A stretch of DNA of 64,000 bases, from NCBI RefSeq assembly GCF_027853965.1, contig NZ_JAQGLB010000018.1:62001-126000 (forward strand). Reading direction: 5' to 3'. The notes below the pieces were generated by a model. It did no database searches and was not told where the DNA came from. It saw nothing but the letters and a program-made list of their open reading frames with translations. Positions 1 to 8,277 of the stretch are shown in pieces. Source of the stretch: Saccharopolyspora indica (GTDB taxonomy: Bacteria; Actinomycetota; Actinomycetes; Mycobacteriales; Pseudonocardiaceae). Both the position numbers and the translations under genes were made by a program. Each line of letters opens with the position of its first letter. The first letter of the stretch is position 1.

Positions 1-2
1 AG

Positions 3-329
3 GAACTCCTGGACGCGGCCAAGATGGACGGCCGCTCCTCCTGGGCGACGCTGTGGACCGTGGTGGTGCCCAACCTGCGCCCGGCCCTGGCCGCGCTGGG
101 CATCCTGCTGTTCGTCCAGGCCTGGAACGAGTACTTCTGGCCGGCGCTGGTCCTGCAGCGCACGAACGCGATGGTCCAGCTGGGAATCCGCAGCTTCATG
201 GGAACCGAGGGCAACGACTGGGGCCCGCTGATGGCGACGGCGGGCCTGGCCTGCCTGCCGGTCTTCGCGATCTACCTGGTCCTCCAGCGCCAGGTGGTCA
301 ACGCCTTCGTCCGCTCCGGCCTCAAGTAG
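3..329 (+). CDS. Carbohydrate ABC transporter permease, C-terminal part
   Basis: The gene starts before the window; frame 3 is open from the first base to TAG at 327-329. The visible 108 residues show the EAA loop (E-LLDAAKMDGRSSW, then a VVVPNLRP segment), which contacts the ATPase of ABC importers, followed by two membrane helices and a basic tail (RSGLK). This matches the C-terminus of MalG-type inner-membrane permeases for sugars or oligosaccharides. The binding protein and partner permease would lie to the left. The substrate cannot be read from this fragment. Confidence 0.9.
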   Translation, partial: ELLDAAKMDGRSSWATLWTVVVPNLRPALAALGILLFVQAWNEYFWPALVLQRTNAMVQLGIRSFMGTEGNDWGPLMATAGLACLPVFAIYLVLQRQVVNAFVRSGLK

Positions 330-335
330 CGCCGT

Positions 336-650
336 TCACCCCTCCGGCGGCCGGGGTGGTTCGGCGGCGATGCGGTTGAGGGTCGCCAGGTGGTGGGTGA
401 AGGCCTGGCGGCCGGTGCCGGTGAGGGCCAGCCAGGTGCTCGCGCGGCGGCCGATCCGGGCCTTGGTGACCTTGACGTAGCCGGCCTGCTCCAGCGCGGC
501 CACGTGTTGCGAGAGAGTCGAGTCGCTGACCTCGACGGCGTCCCGGATGAACCGGAACTCCGCCTGCTCCACGCCGCTGAGCGCCGCCACCACGGAGAAG
601 CGCACCGGGGAGTGGATGACCGGGTCGAGCTCGCGCCGCGGGTGGCTCAT
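336..650 (-). CDS. Winged-helix transcriptional regulator (HTH_34 type)
   Basis: 104 residues. The sequence DPVIHSPVRFSVVAAL, then a recognition-helix region around VSDSTLSQHVAALEQAGYV and a wing around KARIGRRASTWL, matches the short one-domain winged-helix regulators related to MarR/ArsR. ATG at 648-650 overlaps the TGA of the upstream membrane-protein gene by 4 bases (ATGA), so the two are translationally coupled and co-transcribed. The protein probably regulates that two-gene operon through the inverted repeat at 1098-1114 (inference). No metal-binding cysteine cluster is visible. Confidence 0.88.
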   Translation of the reverse strand: MSHPRRELDPVIHSPVRFSVVAALSGVEQAEFRFIRDAVEVSDSTLSQHVAALEQAGYVKVTKARIGRRASTWLALTGTGRQAFTHHLATLNRIAAEPPRPPEG

Positions 651-1069
651 CGGAGCATCCTGACCACCACCGCCGCGACGAAGAACGGGATCGACAGGCC
701 GAGCGCGGCGATCGCCCACGGCAGCACCTCGGTGCCGAACTGCCACCGCACCAGCGGGCCCACCATGACCAGGTAGGCGCCGAACCACGCCACGAACGCC
801 ACCATCGTGCAGGCGGTCGCCTTGATGGGCACGACCGTGCGCTGCGCGGCCCACCAGGAACCGAGCATCAGGCACACCGACCACGCGCCGATGACCAGGG
901 AACGGGCGAACCCTTCCGCGAACACGGTCTCGATGAGGGTGAGCTCCGCGGCGGATACGACGCCGAGCGCCACCAGGTACCAGCTGAACCACCACCCGGC
1001 ACCGGCGGTGCGGGCGCGTAACTCCTCGGCCTTCGCGAGGCTCTCAGCAGCGGTGGCTTCGTTGGCCAT
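647..1069 (-). CDS. Small integral membrane protein
   Basis: 140 residues with a charged N-terminus (MANEATAAESLAKAEELRAR) and about four hydrophobic helices (WYLVALGVVSAAELTLI; SLVIGAWSVCLMLGSWW; ATACTMVAFVAWFGAYLVMV; LPWAIAALGLSIPFFVAAVVV). An in-frame ATG at 1084 is possible, but the ATG at 1069 is preferred because GGAGGG lies seven bases before it. It is the first gene of an operon with the overlapping winged-helix regulator. Such pairs are common in actinobacteria, and the membrane partner usually has no assigned function. I do not recognise a transport motif. Confidence 0.8.
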   Translation of the reverse strand: MANEATAAESLAKAEELRARTAGAGWWFSWYLVALGVVSAAELTLIETVFAEGFARSLVIGAWSVCLMLGSWWAAQRTVVPIKATACTMVAFVAWFGAYLVMVGPLVRWQFGTEVLPWAIAALGLSIPFFVAAVVVRMLR

Positions 1070-1097
1070 GACCTGCCCTCCCATGTCCAGGTGGTTA

Positions 1098-1114
1098 CTT
1101 TAGGACATCTAAAG
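1098..1114. promoter_or_regulatory. Inverted repeat CTTTAG-5-CTAAAG, candidate operator
   Basis: A perfect 6-5-6 inverted repeat (CTTTAGGACATCTAAAG) lies 28 bases upstream of the membrane-protein start at 1069, in the divergent region shared with the MarR gene at 1280. Position and symmetry suggest a dimeric winged-helix operator, either autoregulation of the 336-1069 operon or a MarR site. Binding is inferred. Confidence 0.5.
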
Positions 1115-1279
1115 CGGTTGCCACCCACTAAAGCACACGAGGCGGATGCGGGGCACGCTGATGATAAATCTCTTGAAAGAAAGATGACATTCGTCGCTAT
1201 TCTTTCGAGCAAGAGACTTCCGTTCGAAGGTTTCAGGAGTAGACTGTCTGCAGCAACACCCGTCCCCCGAGGAGCAGCA

Positions 1280-1744
1280 GTGAGCAGCACCCGCCCAGAC
1301 CCGCGCACCGACGACGACGAGATCATCACCTGGTGGGGTCTGGTCATCGAGGGCTACCACGTCACCCAGGGCAAGCTGACCGCCGCGATCGCCGAGGAGT
1401 TCGGGCTCGCCCCGGCCTCCTTCGACATCCTGCTGCGCCTGGTGCGCTCTCCCGAGCACCGGATGCCGATGACCAAGCTCGCGCACGAGGCCGCGCTCAG
1501 CAGCGGCGGCTTCACCAAGGTCGCCGACCGGATGGCCAAGGCCGGCCTGATCCGCCGCGAGCCGTGCGAGACCGACCGCCGCGTCACCTACGCGGTGCTC
1601 ACCGAGCACGGCCTGGACATCGCCCGGCGCTCCCGCAAGACCGCCGCCGAGGTGCTGCGCAAGCACGTGCTGGCGCCGCTGGGCGAAGCCGACTCGGCCG
1701 CCCTCGCCGAAGCGATGCGCACGCTCCGCCAAGCCAACAGCTGA
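1280..1744 (+). CDS. MarR family transcriptional regulator
   Basis: 154 residues from GTG at 1280, with GAGGAG 5-10 bases upstream; longer upstream starts lack an SD. The MarR fold is clear: N-terminal helices, LAPASFDILLRLVRSPE, helix-turn-helix MTKLAHEAALSSGGFTKVADRM, and the wing GLIRREPCETDRRVTYAVLT with the DxR signature. Proteins of this family are dimeric DNA-binding repressors, often released by phenolic ligands. It is divergent from the membrane protein/regulator operon and ends in a strong hairpin. Its target is not evident beyond the shared promoter region. Confidence 0.92.
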   Translation: MSSTRPDPRTDDDEIITWWGLVIEGYHVTQGKLTAAIAEEFGLAPASFDILLRLVRSPEHRMPMTKLAHEAALSSGGFTKVADRMAKAGLIRREPCETDRRVTYAVLTEHGLDIARRSRKTAAEVLRKHVLAPLGEADSAALAEAMRTLRQANS

Positions 1745-1754
1745 CGCCCCGCCA

Positions 1755-1793
1755 CGAACCGCCCCGGAGGAGCTCTTCCTCCGGGGCGGTTCG
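1755..1793 (+). terminator. Strong hairpin terminator after the MarR gene
   Basis: A perfect 17 bp stem (CGAACCGCCCCGGAGGA and its complement) with a 5-base loop starts 10 bases after the MarR stop. No U-run follows, as is usual in high-GC actinobacteria. Confidence 0.8.
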
Positions 1794-2062
1794 CCGTCCG
1801 GAGCAGGCCTCGACCCATCGTCCACTGTGGATTTGTTCAGTCCCGGTTTTGCCGGGCATTCACCAGAATTCACATCTTCGAATGTCAGTCACATACTTGA
1901 CACCATTCACATACTGACCTACTTTCAGATTCGAAGGCCGGGGCGTGACGCGGCATCCGCGTCCACCGACCGGGGGTTCGCTCAGGTCTGGCGGCGGGAG
2001 CGAACCCCCACCCGGCCGCTCCCCCGTCTACCGTGTGCGGTGTGCATCCCACGGAAGAACCA

Positions 2063-2869
2063 ATGCCGCCGCAACGAATCCTGGTCACCGGCGCCGCAGG
2101 GCTGGTCGGCGCGATGCTGCGCACCCGCCTGGCCCGGCCGGACCGCGTCCTGCGCCTGCTCGACATCCAGCCGCCCGCCGCCGCCGGACCCGGCGAACGC
2201 GTCGAACTGCGCACCGCGGCGATCACCGACCCCGAAGCGGTCCAGCAGGCCTGCGACGGCGTCGACGCCGTCATCCACCTCGCCGGGCGCAGCAGGGAAC
2301 ACACCTGGGAGGAGATCCTCTCGACCAATGTGGACGGAACCCGGAACCTGCTGGAAGCGGCGCGCAAAGCCGGTGTGCCGCGGGTGATCCTCGCGTCGAG
2401 CAACCACGCCACCGGTTTCCTGCCCGTCGCCGGTGCGGGCGAGGCGGGCTTCCCCGACGACGCACCACCCTGCCCGGACACCTACTACGGGTTCAGCAAG
2501 GCCGCGATGGAGGCGCTGGGCAGCCTCTACCACTCCCGGTTCGGCATGGACGTGATCTGCTTGCGCATCGGGGCCTGCACGGCGCGGCCCAACGACGAGC
2601 GGGACCTGTCGATCTGGCTGTCCCCGGACGACGCCGGGCGGCTGTTCGAGGCCTGCCTGACCACTCCCTCCCCCGGATTCCGGGTGGTGTGGGGAGTTTC
2701 CCGCAACACCCGGCGGCTGTTCTCGCCCAACGGTGCCGAGCAGATCGGCTACCACCCCCGCGACGACGCCGAGGAGCACGCCGCGGAGGTGGTGCCGAAC
2801 CGGCCCGGCGCCGAACGGGACTACCTCGGCGCTTCGTTCACCACCCTCCCGCTGGGCGAGCCCGACTGA
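2063..2869 (+). CDS. NAD-dependent epimerase/dehydratase family, uronate dehydrogenase-like
   Basis: 268 residues from ATG 2063 (GGAAG five bases upstream). An N-terminal Rossmann motif VTGAAGLVGAML, then DAVIHLAG, ASSNHATGF and the YYGFSK (YxxxK) dyad identify the extended SDR family. The SSNHATGF block and length of about 268 resemble uronate dehydrogenases, which oxidise galacturonate or glucuronate to aldarolactone with NAD. The neighbouring polysaccharide lyase and GH5 glucanase support a role in plant-polymer or uronic-acid catabolism. The last 49 bases overlap the 3' end of the convergent lyase gene. Another sugar epimerase activity cannot be excluded. Confidence 0.82.
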   Translation: MPPQRILVTGAAGLVGAMLRTRLARPDRVLRLLDIQPPAAAGPGERVELRTAAITDPEAVQQACDGVDAVIHLAGRSREHTWEEILSTNVDGTRNLLEAARKAGVPRVILASSNHATGFLPVAGAGEAGFPDDAPPCPDTYYGFSKAAMEALGSLYHSRFGMDVICLRIGACTARPNDERDLSIWLSPDDAGRLFEACLTTPSPGFRVVWGVSRNTRRLFSPNGAEQIGYHPRDDAEEHAAEVVPNRPGAERDYLGASFTTLPLGEPD

Positions 2870-3645
2870 GGAGCGACATCGGCGTAGCCGGTGCCCACCT
2901 TCGCGTCGGCCAGGTAGGCGGTCGCCTCGCCGCGGACCCCGTCGGACCGGTACACACCCCACTTGTCGGTCACGAAGTCCGCGCGCAAGGTGGCCGCCGG
3001 CGCCTGCTGCTGTCCATTGAGGAGCTGCTCCTCGCCGTTGTACCAGAAGCGGACCCAGCCCTCGCCCGGATCGCTGGAGACGTGCACGCCGACGACGAAG
3101 CTGTTCCAGCTCCCCCGGGGCAGCGGGATCTCCCACAGCCGCGTGGTCTTCATGTCCGGGTCGGCGTACTCCAGGTCCAGCACGTCACCGCGGGCGCGCA
3201 GCGACAGCGGCGGGGTCGCCGCGCCGGATCCGTAGTCCTTGAGCTGCCACAGCGCCACCCACTCGCCCTCGGCCGTGGGCAGCGGATCCCACATCGACCG
3301 CCAGCCGATGTAGTAGGTGTCGCCCTCGGTGAACCGCAGCCGGTCGCCGTCCGGCGTGCGGTGCCCGCGCGTCTCCACCCGGACCCGCTCGGAGCCCTGC
3401 TGCTCACCGGAGGTGTGCAGCCGGTACACCGAACCGTGCTCGCCGAGCGGGTCGTCGACGACGTCGATGCTGCCCGGCTTCTCCTCCACACCTTCGAAGA
3501 CCGAGGTGCCGCGCGAGGTCTCGGCTTCCCACGAAGTCGCCGGAACCGAGATCGCCGAGCCCGGCAGGAGCACCGCAGCAGCGATCGCGATCCCCGCGCA
3601 CAGCAGCCGCCGCACCGCGATCACCCGACCCGTTCGCGCACCCAC
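2821..3645 (-). CDS. Secreted polysaccharide lyase (heparin-lyase-I-like / glucuronan-lyase-like fold)
   Basis: Up to 274 residues. The N-terminus has a basic stretch and hydrophobic core (VRRLLCAGIAIAAAVLLPGSAIS), so it is exported. The mature part (TSWEAETSRGTSVFEGVE, YYIGWRSMWDPLP, WVALWQLKDYG, WNSFVVGVHVSSDPGEGWVRFWYNGE) matches the concanavalin-like Polysacc_lyase fold seen in actinobacterial PL families that cleave uronate-containing polymers by beta-elimination. Start is uncertain: GTG 3645, or GTG 3624, which would form a GTGA overlap with the GH5 stop. It follows GH5 on the same strand, so the two are probably co-expressed. Substrate (glucuronan, alginate or other) is not determined. 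Confidence 0.78.
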   Translation of the reverse strand: MGARTGRVIAVRRLLCAGIAIAAAVLLPGSAISVPATSWEAETSRGTSVFEGVEEKPGSIDVVDDPLGEHGSVYRLHTSGEQQGSERVRVETRGHRTPDGDRLRFTEGDTYYIGWRSMWDPLPTAEGEWVALWQLKDYGSGAATPPLSLRARGDVLDLEYADPDMKTTRLWEIPLPRGSWNSFVVGVHVSSDPGEGWVRFWYNGEEQLLNGQQQAPAATLRADFVTDKWGVYRSDGVRGEATAYLADAKVGTGYADVAPQSGSPSGRVVNEAPR

Positions 3646-4640
3646 ACACCGGCCGGCTTGAGCTGGTCGGTGCCGGGGTACGGGCCGGCGTCGCAGGTGC
3701 CCTCCTTGAACACCGCTCCGGAGCGGGCGTCGTCGGAGAAGTTCCAGTTGGTCCAGCTGATGTTCTTCTCGGCCATCAGGTCGATGTAGCGCTGCGCCAT
3801 GTCGAAGTCGTCGCCGCCGTCACCGGTGGCCTCCTGGGTGCCGAACTCGGTGACGAACATGGGCAGCTGGTCGGCGGCGCGGGAGAGCGTGTTCAGGTAC
3901 TCCTCGCCGTGCGAGGCCGCGTAGAAGTGGAAGGTGTACATGATGTTGTCGGCGTTGACCGGGTTGTCGACGATCTCCTTCTCGTCGGCGCCCTCGGACA
4001 CCCCCAGCGACGACCAGGCGCGGGTGCCCACCAGCACCACCGAGTCCGGGTCCTGCTCCCGGATCACCGGGATCAGCTCCTCGGCGTAGCTCTTGATCTC
4101 GCCCCACTCGACGCCGCTGGGCTCGTTGGCGATCTCGTAGAGCACGTTCGTCTTGTCCTTGTGGCGCTGGGCCACCTCGGTGAAGAACGTCTTGGCCCGC
4201 TCCAGGTTGTAGTTCGGGTCGCCCGGGTCGAGCATGTGCCAGTCGATGATCGCGTACATGCCGCGCTCGGTGGCCTCCTCGACGTAGTTGTTCACCATCT
4301 CGGTGAACTTCGCCGGGTCGTCCTCGTAGCCGCCTTCCTGGATGTACATGGAGATCCGCAGGACGTCGGCCTGCCAGTCCTGGGCCAGTGCGTCCAGCGA
4401 CTGGTCGTTGACGCACTGGCTGTACCACTGCAGGCCGTGCGTGCTCATCCCGCGCAGCTGCACGGGCGCTCCGCTGTCGTTGCACAGCGTCATGCCGCAC
4501 ACCGACAGAACCCCGTTCTGCGCAACGGGATCGAGCTCAGCCGGGATCGTCGTCCCCGGTGCGGCGGCTTGGGCCGCGGTACCGGTCATGAGCAGGGTCG
4601 CGGCTACTGCCGCCGCGCGGACACAGTTCTGCCACCTCAT
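3621..4640 (-). CDS. Secreted GH5 endoglucanase (cellulase)
   Basis: 339 residues from ATG 4640, preceded by GAGGAG. A signal peptide (RAAAVAATLLMTGTAAQAAA) is followed by a single GH5 catalytic domain. The acid/base is E173 in YEIANEPSG and the nucleophile is E265 in MFVTEFGTQE; IIDWHMLDPG and YTFHFYAASH are the other conserved strand ends. The pattern is that of GH5 subfamily 2 beta-1,4-endoglucanases. No carbohydrate-binding module is present. It leads an operon with the polysaccharide lyase. The upstream region 4641-4788 may hold a sugar-responsive operator, but I see no clear palindrome. Confidence 0.93.
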   Translation of the reverse strand: MRWQNCVRAAAVAATLLMTGTAAQAAAPGTTIPAELDPVAQNGVLSVCGMTLCNDSGAPVQLRGMSTHGLQWYSQCVNDQSLDALAQDWQADVLRISMYIQEGGYEDDPAKFTEMVNNYVEEATERGMYAIIDWHMLDPGDPNYNLERAKTFFTEVAQRHKDKTNVLYEIANEPSGVEWGEIKSYAEELIPVIREQDPDSVVLVGTRAWSSLGVSEGADEKEIVDNPVNADNIMYTFHFYAASHGEEYLNTLSRAADQLPMFVTEFGTQEATGDGGDDFDMAQRYIDLMAEKNISWTNWNFSDDARSGAVFKEGTCDAGPYPGTDQLKPAGVWVRERVG

Positions 4641-4788
4641 CGGCGTCTCCTCGGTCGAAGGCGATTCTGGCGGCGGGAAATCGGAAACTAAGTTCCCAAT
4701 TGCGGGCCACGATAGCGACCGCGGAGAAAAACCGTCAATACCCCCCAACAGGGGACTTGCCAACCGGAGGCGGAAGAATCCCCGCTGG

Positions 4789-5988
4789 TCAGGCCGACAC
4801 TCGTCCGTCCGGGTGAGGCACCGTGCCGCGACCGGCCACCGCCGCGACGACCGCCTGCCCGGCCGCGGCGCCGCACATCAGCACGAGCGGCGCCTGCCAG
4901 CCCGAGCCCGCGGTGCGCAGCAGCCCGAACAGGACCGGCCCCACCGCCGCCAGCAGGTAGCCGATCGACTGCGCCATCGCCGACAACGCACCTGCCGCAG
5001 CGGCATCCGGCGCGCGCAGGCCGAGGAACGCCAGGGCCAGCACGAGACAAGCTCCGCCACCCAGCCCGAGCAGCACGCTCCACAGCACCGCCCACCCCGG
5101 CACGGCGAGCAGGCCGAGGTAGCCGACCAGCACGACCAGCGAGCACACCACCGACACCGCGCGCTGATCACGCGCTCCGCGCAGCACGGCGGGCACGGCG
5201 AGGCTCGTCAGCACCGCGACCGCCTGGAACAGGAACAGCATCCACCCCGCCGCGGCCGCGCTCCTCCCGCTGTCCTGGAACACCTGCGGCAACCACGTCA
5301 CGGCGACGTAGAAACCCAGCGACTGCAAGCCCATGAACGCCGTGACCGCCCACGCCAGCGCCGACCGCCACGGCAACCGGGGCCTGCGGACTTCCGCCGA
5401 GGCACGCGGATTCCGCCACTGCGGGAGCCACAACGCGATCGCCGCCACGGCGAGCACGATCCAGCACCCCAGCGCGGTGGACCACCCGCCCGGCGCGACC
5501 TGGCCGATCGGCACCGCGATCCCGGAGGCCACGGCGGCGACACCGCCCATCACGGTGGCGTACGCGCTGGTGAGCAGACCCACTGACGCCGGGAAGTCGC
5601 GCTTGATCAGGCTCGGCAGCAGCACGTTGCCCACCGCGATCCCGGCCCCGATCAGCGCGGTGCCCGCGAACAGCGGGCCCGCGGCCGGGAACCACCTGAC
5701 CGCGATGCCCAGCGCCAGCACCCCGAGCGCGATCCCGAGCAACCGCTCCGGGCCCCAGCGCGCAGCCAGGCGCGGCACCACCGGCGACACCGCCGCGAAC
5801 GCCAGCAACGGCAACGTGCTCACCAGCCCGGCCGCTGCCGGGGCCAGGCCCAGATCGTCCTGCACGCGGTCCAGGACCGGCCCGACACCGGTCAGCGCCG
5901 GGCGGAGGTTCGCGGCCACCACCAGCAATCCCCACACCAGCAGCACCCGACCGGCCCGCGGCCGTCCGGGCTCCACCAACGCGCTCAT
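4789..5988 (-). CDS. MFS transporter, CynX/NimT family
   Basis: 399 residues from ATG 5988, about twelve hydrophobic helices. NLRPALTGVGPVLDRVQDDLGL in helix 1 and the following loop is the hallmark of the cyanate/2-nitroimidazole (CynX/NimT) branch of MFS exporters in the cytoplasmic membrane. The open frame extends upstream, but that part is arginine-rich and codes for no recognised domain. Divergent from an XRE/MmyB regulator at 6182 with a 193 bp shared promoter region, which suggests regulator-controlled efflux. Substrate unknown. Confidence 0.88.
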   Translation of the reverse strand: MSALVEPGRPRAGRVLLVWGLLVVAANLRPALTGVGPVLDRVQDDLGLAPAAAGLVSTLPLLAFAAVSPVVPRLAARWGPERLLGIALGVLALGIAVRWFPAAGPLFAGTALIGAGIAVGNVLLPSLIKRDFPASVGLLTSAYATVMGGVAAVASGIAVPIGQVAPGGWSTALGCWIVLAVAAIALWLPQWRNPRASAEVRRPRLPWRSALAWAVTAFMGLQSLGFYVAVTWLPQVFQDSGRSAAAAGWMLFLFQAVAVLTSLAVPAVLRGARDQRAVSVVCSLVVLVGYLGLLAVPGWAVLWSVLLGLGGGACLVLALAFLGLRAPDAAAAGALSAMAQSIGYLLAAVGPVLFGLLRTAGSGWQAPLVLMCGAAAGQAVVAAVAGRGTVPHPDGRVSA

Positions 5989-6181
5989 CTCGACAACCAC
6001 CACCGTGGACAGCACTCCGGCAACGAGGAGAACCGATCGGTCCACATTGGATCGCGACCGTTCTCGGCGCCCACCAGGGTGCGGCCCCGCCGCCGCGACG
6101 ACCAGACCGTGCTCTGGATGGCCCCAGCAGGGCCACCCCGGGCTCTGCGAGATCAGCGGGAACGGCCATATGCTCACGAGC

Positions 6182-7006
6182 ATGGGCACGCCGTTGGGGG
6201 ACTTCATCCGGGCCAAGCGCGACAGCACCCAGCCGGAAGCCCTGGGGCTTCCGGCCCGTGGCAACCGCCGGGCACCAGGTCTGCGCCGCCAGGACCTCGC
6301 CGCGCGCGCCGGGATCAGCGTCGAGTACCTGACCCGCATCGAGCAGGGCCGGGACCGCAATCCGTCGGCGGCGGTGGTCGACGCGCTCGCGGACGCGCTC
6401 GGATTGGCCCTCTCGGAGCGAAACCACTTGCGCTACCTCGCGAAGCTCACCGGCAGCACGTGCCCGGCCGACCTGCGACCCGCACCACCGCCCCGGCACG
6501 TGCGCGCGCCGGTGCTGCGGACGCTCCAGCTCCTCGAACCCGGCATCGCCATCGTGACCAACCGTCTCGGCGACGTCCTCGCCCGCACCAGCGGATTCGA
6601 GGCGATCACCAGCGGCACCGGGCTGCTCGACGCCGACCGGCCCAACCTCACGCGGTACGTCTTCACCGATCCGCGCGCCCGGACGTTCTTCGCCGACTGG
6701 GAGGTCGTCGCCGACGAGCAGGCCTTCGACCTGTGGTTGGCGCCGTCCGTCGAGACCTCCGAGTGGCTCACCGCGGAGCTCTCCCCCATCGCCGGTCCCG
6801 ACTTCACCCGGCGGCTGAAGCGCCACGTGGTGCCGAACCGCGCGACGCTGCGGCTCGACCACCCGGCCGGGCACCGGCTCCGGTTGCTCCGGGAAACCCT
6901 CGAACTCCCCGCCGACGCCCAGCAACTCGTCGTGTTCCACCCGGCCGACGAACCGACCGCGCAGGCCGTGGACCGCCTGCGCCGCCCGCTCCGGTCCATC
7001 TCCTGA
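6182..7006 (+). CDS. XRE family regulator with MmyB-like ligand-binding domain
   Basis: 274 residues from ATG 6182 (ATG 6170 in frame is an alternative; neither has a strong SD). The N-terminal helix-turn-helix is RRQDLAARAGISVEYLTRIEQGRDRNPSAAVVDALADAL. The rest (PVLRTLQLLEPGIAIVTNRLGDVLARTSGF, RYVFTDPRARTFFADWE, RLDHPAGHRLRLL) is the PAS-like MmyB domain that binds small ligands or fatty acids. Such proteins usually control the adjacent gene, here the divergent CynX-type transporter at 4789-5988. Confidence 0.9.
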   Translation: MGTPLGDFIRAKRDSTQPEALGLPARGNRRAPGLRRQDLAARAGISVEYLTRIEQGRDRNPSAAVVDALADALGLALSERNHLRYLAKLTGSTCPADLRPAPPPRHVRAPVLRTLQLLEPGIAIVTNRLGDVLARTSGFEAITSGTGLLDADRPNLTRYVFTDPRARTFFADWEVVADEQAFDLWLAPSVETSEWLTAELSPIAGPDFTRRLKRHVVPNRATLRLDHPAGHRLRLLRETLELPADAQQLVVFHPADEPTAQAVDRLRRPLRSIS

Positions 7007-7013
7007 CGCGCGC

Positions 7014-8174
7014 TCAGGTCAGGGCGTCGACTCCGGTCAGCGACCTGCCGATGATCAGCTTCTGCACCTGGCTGGTGCCCTCGTAGAGGGTCAGCACCCG
7101 GGCATCGCGGAGGTACTTGCCGACCGGGTACTCGTCGATGAAGCCGTACCCGCCGAAGACCTGCAGCGCGTTGTTGGCGACGCGGACCGCGGTCTCGCTC
7201 GCGTGCAGCTTCGCCATCGACGACGCGGTGGTCAGCTGCTCGCGGGACACCCCGCGCTCGGCCAGCGCCGCCGCGCGCAGCGTCAGCAGCCGCGCCGCCT
7301 CGACCTCCACCGCGGAATCCGCCAGCAGCTCCTGCACCAGCTGGCGGGAGGCGATCGGCTTGCCGAACTGGATCCGCTCGCCCGCGTAGCGGGTCGCCGC
7401 GCTCAGCGCCGCCTGCGCCACCCCGACCGCGCCCGCCGCGACCGAGATCCGGCCCTTGGTCAGCGCGCCCAGCGCGATGCCCAGCCCCTTGCCGACCTCG
7501 CCGAGCCGCGCCGAATCCGGCACCCGGACCTCGTCGAGAACCAGCTCCGCGGTGGCCTGGCCGCGCAGGCCGAGCTTGCCGTGCACGGTGTTGGCGGTGA
7601 ACCCGGGCGAGTCGGTGGGCACCAGGAAGGCGGTGATTCCCCGGCCGCCGTCGTCGCTGGTGCGCGCGAACAGCAGGGCCACCTTCGCCCAGGTCCCGTT
7701 GGTGATGAACATCTTCTGCCCGGTGATCACCCAGTCCTCGCCGTCGCGGCGCGCGCGGGTGGTCAGCGAGCCCGGGTCGGAGCCCGCGTCGGGTTCGGTC
7801 AGCGCGAAGCACCCGAGTGCCTCACCCCCGGCCAGCTGCGGCAGCCAGCGCTGCTTCTGCTCCTCGGTGCCGTGGCCGGCGATGGACTTGGCGACCAGTC
7901 CCAGCGACACCGACACGATGCCGCGCACGGAGGAGTCGCCGCGCCCGAGCTCCTCGATCACCAGCGCGTAGCTGATCATGTCGGCCTCGACGCCGCCGTG
8001 CTCCTCGGGCAGCGTCAGGCCGAGGAAGCCGAGTTCGCCGAGCTTGCGCACGATCGCCAGGTCGACCTCCTCGCGGCGGTCCCACTCCCGCACGTGCGGC
8101 ACGATCTCGGCGTCGACGAACTGCGCCGCCATCTCCTTGAACGCGATCTGGGTGTCGGTGAGTTCGAAGTCCAC
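7014..8174 (-). CDS. Acyl-CoA dehydrogenase
   Basis: 386 residues from GTG 8174, with AAGAGGAA upstream. The order is helical N-domain (MDFELTDTQIAFKEMAAQFVD), beta-barrel with FAD/substrate signature CFALTEPDAGSDPGS, and C-terminal helical domain ending LTLYEGTSQVQKLIIGR; the glutamate of YEGTS is the expected catalytic base. It is an FAD enzyme that oxidises acyl-CoA to trans-2-enoyl-CoA and passes electrons to ETF. It lies downstream of 3-hydroxyacyl-CoA dehydrogenase on the same strand, with a palindrome between, and near a thiolase, so a fatty-acid or aromatic-acid beta-oxidation set is likely. Chain-length preference is unknown. Confidence 0.95.
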   Translation of the reverse strand: MDFELTDTQIAFKEMAAQFVDAEIVPHVREWDRREEVDLAIVRKLGELGFLGLTLPEEHGGVEADMISYALVIEELGRGDSSVRGIVSVSLGLVAKSIAGHGTEEQKQRWLPQLAGGEALGCFALTEPDAGSDPGSLTTRARRDGEDWVITGQKMFITNGTWAKVALLFARTSDDGGRGITAFLVPTDSPGFTANTVHGKLGLRGQATAELVLDEVRVPDSARLGEVGKGLGIALGALTKGRISVAAGAVGVAQAALSAATRYAGERIQFGKPIASRQLVQELLADSAVEVEAARLLTLRAAALAERGVSREQLTTASSMAKLHASETAVRVANNALQVFGGYGFIDEYPVGKYLRDARVLTLYEGTSQVQKLIIGRSLTGVDALT

Positions 8175-8217
8175 GGTGTTCCTCTTGGTTCTCGGTGTTG
8201 CTGCCCGCAGGTGGCCT

Positions 8218-8261
8218 CCGTGAGCGTTTCGGGGCGCTCCGGCACCCCGAAGCGCTCACGG
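8218..8261. repeat. Dispersed palindrome, copy 1 (related copy at 53141-53186)
   Basis: The arms read CCGTGAGCGTTTCGGGG and CCCCGAAGCGCTCACGG around a short loop. The element lies between the acyl-CoA dehydrogenase start and the 3-hydroxyacyl-CoA dehydrogenase stop, so it could terminate the latter's transcript or modulate read-through. The palindrome at 53141-53186 shares the primary sequence GTGAGCGTTTYGGGG and the structure, which points to a repeat family as well as a hairpin. Confidence 0.7.
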
Positions 8262-8277
8262 CCCCCGCCCCGGCTCG

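Noticed and set aside
4641..4788. CebR-type operator before the GH5 gene
   Set aside because: GGAAACTAAGTTCC at 4683-4696 matches its own complement at only 10 of 14 positions and does not fit the CebR consensus.
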